A stretch of DNA of 64,000 nt from Stereum hirsutum FP-91666 SS1 (Eukaryota; Basidiomycota; Agaricomycetes; Russulales; Stereaceae). Under the pieces are notes generated by a model that had not been told where the DNA came from, did not search any database, and was given only the letters and a program-made list of their open reading frames with translations. Each line of letters opens with the position of its first letter. The first letter of the stretch is position 1. A program made the translations under genes and the position numbers. Shown here one piece after another: positions 55,859 to 64,000 of the stretch. Location of the stretch: positions 1 to 64,000 of the forward strand of contig NW_006763157.1 in assembly GCF_000264905.1 (NCBI RefSeq), read 5' to 3'.

Positions 55859-56935
55859 TTACTTTCGATGTATTACAAAAACACGCACCCAGACGATCCC
55901 GTCGGTCAAAGGACTATTCTTCATATGCGCGTCCTCCTCATACCACATCCCCAAACACTCCTTCTCCGCGATCCCAAACTGCTTCCCAACCCACTTCAAA
56001 ATATGCTTCTCCCTCTCTTCAGAAAGCTCCCTGTCGTGCTTCGTGTAGTTGCTATACAGCGCAATGACGAGATCGTAATCGATATTGATGACCATTTCGC
56101 AGGTCACGGCAGGCGCTGAGAGACCTGGGTGGGCTTTGAACCGTTCCGCCAGGTGTTGGCCGACTTCGTGGTGAGTTTTGAGCTTCTCTTGGTGGCCGTA
56201 GAAAGACATCTGATGGGTCGTGATTCCCAGGCCGAAGTACATGGTGACGGGTTTCTTATTATGGCGGGAGGCCACTCGAGCCCGTCCGGTGGTTGGATCT
56301 ACAATGTCTAGGTCCGGAGGGAGAGCGTTCCTCGGTTTGGCGACGAGCTCTGGCAGCATGAACTTCATTTTCTACCGAAAACATTCGTTATCGATGTTGA
56401 ATGGTATGCATCATGAGAGAAAACGATGGGTGGGACACGTACTGCACGCGTGAACGCCATGGCGCGTATTGTCTTCGACCTTCCATCCGGCGTTCGCTCC
56501 TCCGAATAATCTGGAGCATTCACGCACCAAAGGCGTCCATTTTGTGTAGTGAACTTGAAATTGTATCGCGCTATAGCCTCATCGAGAACGGAAAGCGACG
56601 GCTCCTCAGGCTTTGCGACTCGTCGATTTGACAGTGTGATCGGGGTGCGTGAGGGTTGCATTTGGGAGCGAGCTATAAAGCCAATGCGAGAACAAGATAG
56701 TAAAGAGAGAAAGAGAGACCGGGAAGATCGCGAGAACATAGCCATCAACATGCTTAAATATTGATAAGCGCGGTACCATACCATATATGGGACGAGCTTT
56801 GTAGGACCCTGACTGCGTGACCATGTCTTTGTTCCCAAAAAGGACTTTCGTCGCTGTGCAGTCGACACCTGTAGTCTCGGCCCTCTGCCACATGGTCACA
56901 GATAGGGAGATTGCTTTACAGGCTGACGGTAACAT
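55859..56935 (-). CDS. Conserved hypothetical protein, three or more exons
   Basis: Exon 1 from ATG 56935 (MLPSACKAISLSVTMWQRAE) to about 56780; exon 2 about 56665-56448 (TPITLSNRRVAKPEEPSL, YNFKFTTQNGRLWCVNAPDY); exon 3 from about 56369 (KFMLPELVAKPRNALPPDL, KKPVTMYFGLGITTHQMS, then VINIDYDLVIALYSNYTKHD). A further 3' exon is likely, since a GTGCGT donor follows GIVW. No domain recognised; probably a soluble protein. Confidence 0.6.
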
Positions 56936-57066
56936 CGGTATATCACGATTTTGTCATTGACGTCAAGTAGATAGGTGTGTTTCAAAAAATCCTGTCTTCG
57001 TCCCAGTCACTACCTTGCAGTAACTCACTCGTACATCAGTCTGCATTATGCGTTCACAATATGCAC

Positions 57067-58791
57067 TTATCCCTCACTACCATCGGCGTCTATATCATCC
57101 TCATCCGTGCCTGGAAAATGGAGAGGAGCTCCAATATTTCCAAGCACTCTACTTTCACTGGACCACTCTGTAAAGAGCCCGTGTCTTGCGTGGCTTGGGA
57201 GCCGTGTTCCATCGTAGGCCTTGAGGTTAAGATACAGCCTGCTCACAAGCATGTTTGGTATACTATTATGACCATTGCTGTTAGTGCTCATGATCAAGGC
57301 TTGCAAATATACTCACAAGACGTCAAAGAACGGGGCCATGAGGAATAGGAAATGGTTTGCTGCGGCTGCTACCGACTGAGGAAGTATATGGTGAGCTATA
57401 TATGAGGAGAATTTGAATTGAAGATAGTAAGACGAGGCAGACCTACTTCACCAGGGTCGGACGCTTCAAACTTCGAAAGATACTTAATAGGGCGTACAAT
57501 GTATATATGGGCACTTCGCGATACTCACTACTTGAGGGACAGCAACTGCAACGCCGCTAATGAAAGCAATGCTTGCAAAATGGGGTAAACCGTAAGTATC
57601 ATGATTAGGCCTCAAGAGGAGAGAGAGATTGGACGTACACAAAGTATCCTGTGCCTATCGGAAGGTGTCAGTATGAGAGACCCATATACAACTCCATCAA
57701 CTCACCATCACGAACAAGAAGGTGCGTGATGCTCTGCTGCCTGAAATGGCGCATCTCTCGGGCTTGCTGCACCGTCTTGATAGACGTCAAGACGAAGATA
57801 AGGGAGTCGAAGGCCAGCATAAGGAAGACTATCGCTGTCTGCACTGAAGCGCAGGGTGGATCAGTACGGGCTTGAAAGCGGAAGCGATATAGCTATGAAA
57901 TTTACACCTAGTACCCCTCAGTCAACTTGCGAAACGAGTAGAAAATGAAGACCATACCGATAGTAAAGCTCAGGATGAATGATCTGATCAATGCAGCTAC
58001 TGGCCTTGAGGGGCTCCGTGACAGCTATGTCGTCGGAGTAGATACTCGAGGTCATGATAAGGTCTATGATCTTCGAGGAGGGTGGTCAGGATTTTTCCCA
58101 CCTGGATATTGATGCAAATCTGAATGCTTACAACATGAAGAAGGAATCGAGCTACTGATAAAGCGATAGGCAAGACCACTATTGTGGCACTGCAACCGTA
58201 TAGCGCGTATACTCTGAAGATAAACAAGGCTGAAGCAGAAATTAGTGCCTCTGTACATTCATATCAAGCTGTTATCGCTCACCGCAAGCAGGCATGATCG
58301 AAGAGATGTAACAAGATCTGTAGGCATACCAGGAATAACGGCACCTATCAAACGACAATGTGAGCAATTCCTGGCCCGGCACTTGGATGTTATGTGAAGA
58401 AAAGCCTCACAAGGAAGTCGACCCAATGATACTGCCAGAGATTCTTATGGCGAGACAAATATGACTAAGGAGGAAGATGTACTTGTTTGCGATGTAGAGG
58501 CAGGAGACAACAGTAAGGCGCCTCTGCCAGACACATCGCACCTCGACGGTGAATGTGAGTATGAAATCGTATATCCAAGCAACTAGGACAAACAAGTTTT
58601 AGTTAATAGCCGAGTTGAAAGGGCATAGGATTCGACATACCAATGCCACTCAGGATAACATAGGTCGCGAAAAGCCTGCCAGATATCAGAGAGTTTATGG
58701 GGATATCAAAACAATGATGTACGAACTGGAGGTTGAACTGAACAGCGAGGTTTTCTGGGGTAAAGTTGGAGTCACTCATTACCATCCTCAT
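57067..58791 (-). CDS. DUF6533 seven-helix membrane protein
   Basis: Start at MRMVMSDSNFTPENLAVQ; exon 1 ends before GTATGT, exon 2 begins VAWIYDFILTFTVEVRCVWQ, the hallmark DUF6533 motif, then YIANKYIFLLSH. Later exons hold FRVYALYGCSATIVVLPIAL and others; the last exon carries VSRLYLNLKAYDG and an acidic end (TAA 57067-57069). The family is common in Agaricomycetes, with seven helices and unknown function. Middle exon boundaries at 57350-58000 were not fully resolved. Confidence 0.75.
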
Positions 58792-59894
58792 GAAGGGCGT
58801 AGGATCTATATATAGTACAATAAAACAATTCCAGTGTGATATGGAGCGCGTAAATCCTACGCCAACAGCGCCGACCTCGTCTATTGCAGGAGCATTGAAT
58901 ATACTCCATGACGCCCATCGCTCACACGACTGACGGCTACCAGCCAAGCTGAGAAACTATCGTGGCGAGTCACGAAAGCATACTAGCCATGCGAAGAGTC
59001 AAAGACTGGAGAGGGCATGTACAGGCCGGTGGACGGTCGCTAGACACCGATATGGGATGTACGATGATGTAGACCGATTCTATCCAACAAGCGAGGTGAT
59101 GGATCAAAACTCAGCGGTGATGCAGAGGATGTTTTCAACAATCGCATGGCTGTCGACTGCGTCCGAGTCGGGAGCAAACAGGCCAAACACGATGTTGATG
59201 CGGCCGTTTGAGCTCGAGGACAGAAAGGAGAGATTTTGACAAGGAGTTCTAATCACGAGGGCGAGAAAAAACTAGAATCATGCGAGCATAGATACTGCAA
59301 TCGTCCCGTATCGTGAGTCGCGAGCAAGTCGTTCGGTGTATAGGACCAAGTGGATTGAAGTTGGAGTTCATCCGAGTCGTAGTTCAAAAAATACCGGCAA
59401 CGAGCGGATTGCGTTCCCACAGATGCCAGCGCACATCAACCTCGTTCCAACCCCGTTCATTTCTGCTCGTGTCCGTCGAAATCTGATCGCGCTGATATTC
59501 CTATGGACGAACTTGTAACTTTGTCTACTTGTGTTGGACAATCATGAATCCTGGCGCCTGACGACGGATACGGTGGCCAAACGGTGGCCGACCTCTGGAC
59601 GTCGTTTGCGAAGTTGCTGCAAGGTTGTAGTACGCTGATCCCTGAACAAACGACATTCTTGTTTGGGCCTACTAGCTGCTACTCGTTCTTTGCTCATCAA
59701 AGGGATGCTCGAAGTCTTTGCTTTTTTCCACCCATGTATCATTCGTCGTTTCTGGATCTGGCTGGCCATCATGTATCACGTCCGTCTGTCACCCCTCGTG
59801 AGAATAGGTACCAGAGGTAGAAAGGTTCTTCTCTCACGCTCTCCTCTTTGCTCTTGCCCCCATCACCGCATCTCTGAATTATCACTCTGGTGCA
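58792..59894. other. Intergenic between divergent genes, nothing convincing
   Basis: Short frames only. Confidence 0.5.
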
Positions 59895-61247
59895 ATGTTC
59901 ATCCACCCTGTCAACCGCTCAGTTCGGCTGGCATATGCTTTTGGGCTTCTCAGTCTCGCCGTGTCAACTTGCTCTGCGACCCCGACGAACGTCACAATCG
60001 ACGACCAAACGGGCGACGCGATCTCGGGACTTCTACCAAATTACAGTCCATCAATCGCGTGGAACCAAGGTGCAGGCTGTGATTTCTGCGCTGCGAAGCC
60101 GAACGCGAGCGATGCTGGAGGTGGGACTTGGCATGACGCTAGCTACAATCCAGGGGTGTATCCGGAACAATTCGGCGTAACGCTGCAGTTCAACGGTATT
60201 TTTTCTCGCCAAGCGTATACTTTGTTACCTTATGAAAGCTTACTTGACTGTGGGATCGGCAGGCACAGCAATTTGGATGTTTAATATTCTGCAGCAACTC
60301 ACCTTCACCGGTCTAAACTTTACGCTCGACGGCGAGGACGCTGGTTCCTTCATCTGGGACAACGCCAGTAGCTTTGAATTTTTGTATAATCAGAGCATCT
60401 TCCAGAGAGATGGATTAGAGCAAGGGCCACATACACTTGTGGCAACGGTGTCTGGAAGTAACCAGAGTCTCATTTTGTTTGACTATGCGATTTACACGTG
60501 AGAGAGTTCTCTTGAATGTCCTTATCTACTCTATCATTCTCGAGTAGTCTTGCCAATGATGCTGATTCCATTCGCGCTAATGTTAGGACCGACACGGATG
60601 TCACCACTGCACCAAGCAGTAGCGCAAGTCCTACCAGCACTTCTTCTGCTCCCACCACTTCACACTCGACCCCTGTCGGTGCCATAGTGGGCGGCATCGT
60701 TGGAGGAATTGCCGCCATATCTCTTCTTCTCATCGCTTTTCTCTGCTACCGCTGCCGCCAGCGCACAAGCTCCGGCCTAACAACATCTACAACACATACC
60801 TCCATCAGTCCATTCACGAGCGACACACTCAGCCCGGAACCATCTTCCACCACCAAGGCCTCTTTCGCCTCCCTCGGACAGCCTTTGGCTACCTACCGAC
60901 CCGCTCGGTATCACGAGCCGTCCAACCCAGCACCGAGCGACTCGACCCACCTTCCGCTTTCGCCACCCTCGCGCCTTGCTCCATTGAGTGACGCACCGGT
61001 ACCCTCGTCTCATGGACTCCCAAGCGTTTTAGATATCCACGCAGGAACGCGGACTATGGCTACGACTCCGATGGGGCCGTTGTCGACAACGAGTTCAGAG
61101 AGAGACAGGGCGAGGGGAAGGCAGCTGGAAGAGGAGGTTGAGAGGTTAAGGACGGAAATGAGGGAGATGAGAGCAGGAAATGTAAGGGAAAAGTTACCAG
61201 GGTATGAGAGCTCAGGGGACGATGTTCTGATACACAGAGAACCGTAA
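59895..61247 (+). CDS. Single-pass membrane protein with secreted N-terminal domain (SKG6-like anchor)
   Basis: Three exons. Exon 1 from ATG 59895 has a signal peptide (AYAFGLLSLAVSTCSA), then an extracellular domain (NYSPSIAWNQGAGCDFCAA); exon 2 holds AIWMFNILQQL, NFTLDGEDAG, GPHTLVATVSGSNQSLILFD; exon 3 (AG acceptor before GACCGACACG) has a Thr/Ser-rich stalk, a transmembrane helix (GAIVGGIVGGIAAISLLLI), a CYRCRQR stop-transfer and a long cytoplasmic tail with a C-terminal coiled segment. TAA 61245-61247. A typical Agaricomycete cell-surface protein; ligand unknown. Confidence 0.78.
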
Positions 61248-61652
61248 CCAGTGCTTAAACTGAGAAAGGATTTGCATTACATGCAAAGTTGGAGCGACGT
61301 TGAGCTGGCCGTAAGATTGCTCGACGATGTTCGGGTCTTGAAAGTGTGGCGAAGAACGGAACAATGATAGAGCGCCGAATACGACTCAAGTCGGATCGAT
61401 TCAGACATCTCTTGAAAGCTCACAGACGACCGGATGGGAAAACATACATATATACATTCACAGTACAATCCACTCACGATCTACATCAGAAAAAATGCAA
61501 GAGAACGAAGCGAAGAACGTGCAAGACAGGAGAAAACAACAACAGTGACACGAACGACGGATTCAGGGCTTAGCCCAGCACTACACATTTGTAGACCCTA
61601 CCTCGGCAGTTCACCCTCCCCCGACTCGATCAGCGACTTCCTTGGGGGAAAC
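61248..61652. other. Intergenic between convergent genes, nothing seen
   Basis: 3' ends of two convergent genes. Confidence 0.5.
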
Positions 61653-64000
61653 CTACGACAAGTCGAAACCGGCACCAGAGAACGCAGCCTGCAACAGTTT
61701 ATCCCGTAATGTTTTCTCGTCCTTGTACCTCGGTAACTACAGTTGCAATTATCAGCACGCCGCCTCAAAGATCGGGGACAACCGGATGTAACAAGACCAA
61801 CCTTCAGCAAGTTAACGCAAGTACTTGACGTCGGCAGGCGGGTCTGGTCTGATCCGGCATCTCGGATCGAGAAGTTGGGATGGAGCTCCTTGAAACCTCT
61901 ATAGAACGCGTCGGCCTTCACATTCACGCCGGATGACAAGGAATAAGAGGAACGTACAGCAATGGTGGTCTGCCTACACTGGTCACAAACCGAAGCACAG
62001 CGCGCCGTTGGTCATGGTCGAACGTTTTGAGAACCTAGCGCAGCAGTATCGTTTGTCAGTGTCCATGGACGACGGAGGGCAAGCAACGGGGAAGGGACTG
62101 ACATTCCAGAATGCCACGATGGTTGGCTCGTTGTCGTCATACAGCCCTCCGTAGTTCGTGTGGCTCCTGAGATCATCAACGTCTATCGGGGCATTAACTC
62201 CACCAAGGAGGACTTGCAGCTCTTGCTGGTTGAACATCCTGTACATTACATACGAGCCCAGCGTCAGCAATCAATTCAATCCTCTACGCCAAGGGGCGGT
62301 CGAAATAGAATGGGGAGACGAGCACGCACCTCAACCACTTCTGATCAATGACATCACTCAAACCATCGAAGAAGGCCTCCGTCTGTTTGCGAATCTGTTT
62401 CGTCAACCGGTAGTGCGACATCCTGTAGATGTACTCCAGCCGATTATCCCGGGTCACAGGAATGTTACTCCCATTTGGACAGAGATCAATCGTGTTCGTC
62501 ACGCCAAACTCTATAACATACAGAGAGCCCAAGTCTAATTAGAACAAACCACGTACGACTAGGCTGCCAGGAAAGATCGGGATGGAGAGACAAACGCACC
62601 TTCTTCAGCGACGGTGAAGTTCAGCGAGAGCTCCTCTGGATTGCCAGTGTAGTGTTTCAAAAAGATGAGCCCATGATAGAGGTCTGGGTCGAGCGAGGCC
62701 AGGTCATCAAGGAAGCTCTGCTTGCCTAGCCACTGAAATACGATGCCACGCAAATCACGAGTCAGTACTAGCTCATGAGGAGTAATGAACGGTGTTGCAA
62801 GACGCACCTTGGCCAAGAAGAACCCTGCGAAAGCGACGTCCACCAAAATCCCTTCGTAGAGCGCTTTGCCCAGGATGCGCCCGATGAAGCGATACCAGTT
62901 CAAGTTGTGAGCTGTACGATGGCATGAATAGCTCATCAGCCTCCAAACACGATCACAATGAGAGATAGATGCACTGGAACTTACCTTCCCTCGCGTAAGA
63001 ATGCGGGTTCGGATACAGTTCATTCTGCTGATTCGCAAGCCACAAACCCCTATTCGTATCAAACGCCTCCTTACACAACTCCGTGAAAAACTCCTTGAAA
63101 ACGCCACCGCCATCAATCCCGCTCTCCACCTCCCCGAACTGATCCACAAACGTGATCTCCACCGGCATCCTCAGATCCGCCTCCGCCAGTCGATTGAACC
63201 CGTCCTCTGCGACGTGTCCTCGTCGGACCGTCACGCGCGTTCGTTTGTGGAAGTATTGGCGACGGTCGACGCCACGGCTGGACATGTCATTCGCTACAAA
63301 GTTGCGGAAAATGGAGACGCGGGCTTCGAAGGGGATGGAGAAGGGGATATTGTTCAGGATTCCGAGGCGGGGGGAGAGGTAGGCGATGTGACGTTTGGAA
63401 AGCGGACGAGTGCCCGTGGGCTGCGAGAGTTGTTGGTCCTCGAAGCTAGTAATGACGTCATCAGTGAATGCAGGTGCACATACAACGACGGGCGATTTGC
63501 GACTCACAGGGCAGCCTCAATGAACGAGGTTAAGTCGATCTGCGAGCCAATGAGCCAGTGGTCTGGAGGCGTGAACTTTTTCCTCGAACTAAAAAATCAC
63601 CATCAGTTCACCTGCACACGCACAACGATTGTGAGCACTCACTCTCTCGCATGTATAGCTACCAAGCATCGCGTCACCTTCTCCCTAACACCCTCCCACT
63701 TCAACCCTCCCGCTGCGCCCCCAGCTCCCTCAAACCCAGGTACAGCGCCCTGCAGTACGCCGATCTGATCCTCCCTCCAATACAGCGTGAAAGCGATGTT
63801 CAACAGCTTCCTCGAGAAAACGACCAGCTCGTCAAGCGTCAAAGGGTTCCGTGGCACATTGGCGGCGGCGGAAGCGGAGGAGAAGAACTCGTCGTCTCCC
63901 ATGGTAAGCAAGGCTTGATAGTAGAGATCGGTAAGGAAGAGGAGTGGGGGCCAGTCTTTCGCGTGTGCAGGTGCTGTGTGGAAAGTCAGATAAGTACTTT
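61653..64000 (-). CDS. HUL5: HECT E3 ubiquitin ligase, Hul5/UBE3C-like (C-terminal part, runs off window)
   Basis: Multi-exon, 5' end outside the window. In order: RNFVANDMSSRGVDRRQYF; VEITFVDQFGEVESGIDGGG then FKEFFTELCKEAFD (start of the HECT fold); WYRFIGRILGKALYEGIL; LDPDLYHGLIFLKHY; NRLEYIYRMSHYRLTKQI; MFNQQELQVLLGG; and the catalytic loop TSSTCVNLLK, whose Cys codon is 61817-61819. It ends KLLQAAFSGAGFDLS, TAG 61653-61655. HECT ligases load ubiquitin on that Cys; Hul5/UBE3C extends ubiquitin chains on proteasome-bound substrates. The orthology rests on the overall order and the AGFDLS end and is moderately firm. Confidence 0.88.

Overview
The window is nuclear DNA of a basidiomycete fungus, most likely an Agaricomycete. 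The genes are split by many short GT-AG introns. The families present are typical of that group: DUF6533 and DUF6534 seven-helix proteins, an F-box/LRR-like protein, a GMC oxidoreductase without signal peptide, a SKG6-type single-pass membrane protein, an Mlp1/TPR nucleoporin and a Hul5-type HECT ligase.

Layout. 1-11564 is a nearly complete, very large (about 11.6 kb) Ty3/Gypsy-like LTR retrotransposon on the minus strand. It has intact reading frames and four ORFs: ORF1 (coiled coil), ORF2 (gag, zinc knuckle, protease), ORF3 (RT, RNase H, integrase) and an extra 916-residue ORF4 in the env position. A short scrap of an FAD-dependent monooxygenase gene (11565-11678), an assembly gap (11679-11774) and a truncated second copy of the same element (11775-12959) follow. 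The second copy abuts the 3' part of an alpha/beta-hydrolase gene (12960-13639), whose stop codon lies in the terminal inverted repeat of a 0.7 kb foldback element (13636-14338). 14400-19100 is gene-poor: two intron-containing tRNA-Gly(GCC)-like genes, a damaged tRNA-Lys, a 23-bp inverted-repeat element and no convincing protein gene. From 19600 on the DNA is ordinary gene-dense host sequence: a secreted GNI-repeat protein made from microexons (+), an F-box protein (-), a 26-exon GMC oxidoreductase (-), a DUF6534 membrane protein (+), a large Ser/Thr kinase (+), a zinc alcohol dehydrogenase (+), a CxCG-motif protein (-), a TPR/Mlp1 nucleoporin (-), a second CxCG protein (+), a second alcohol dehydrogenase (+), a conserved unknown (-), a DUF6533 membrane protein (-), a single-pass membrane protein (+) and the C-terminal part of a HECT ligase (-, runs off the window).

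Most unusual signal. In the retrotransposon each of ORF2, ORF3 and ORF4 ends at a stop codon that is followed by a stem-loop and then the same purine tract (GTGGGGGAGG). The stems differ in sequence but keep the same layout. At the 3' LTR this tract is the polypurine tract. The other two copies sit inside the element. ORF2, ORF3 and ORF4 all lie in one reading frame separated only by TGA or TAG, ORF3 has no early ATG, and ORF1/ORF2 overlap as ATGA. This suggests a multi-stop readthrough or reinitiation expression scheme, and/or internal plus-strand priming sites. The second interesting theme is a local duplication: an alcohol dehydrogenase plus a CxCG protein occur on both sides of the nucleoporin gene, with one CxCG gene inverted.
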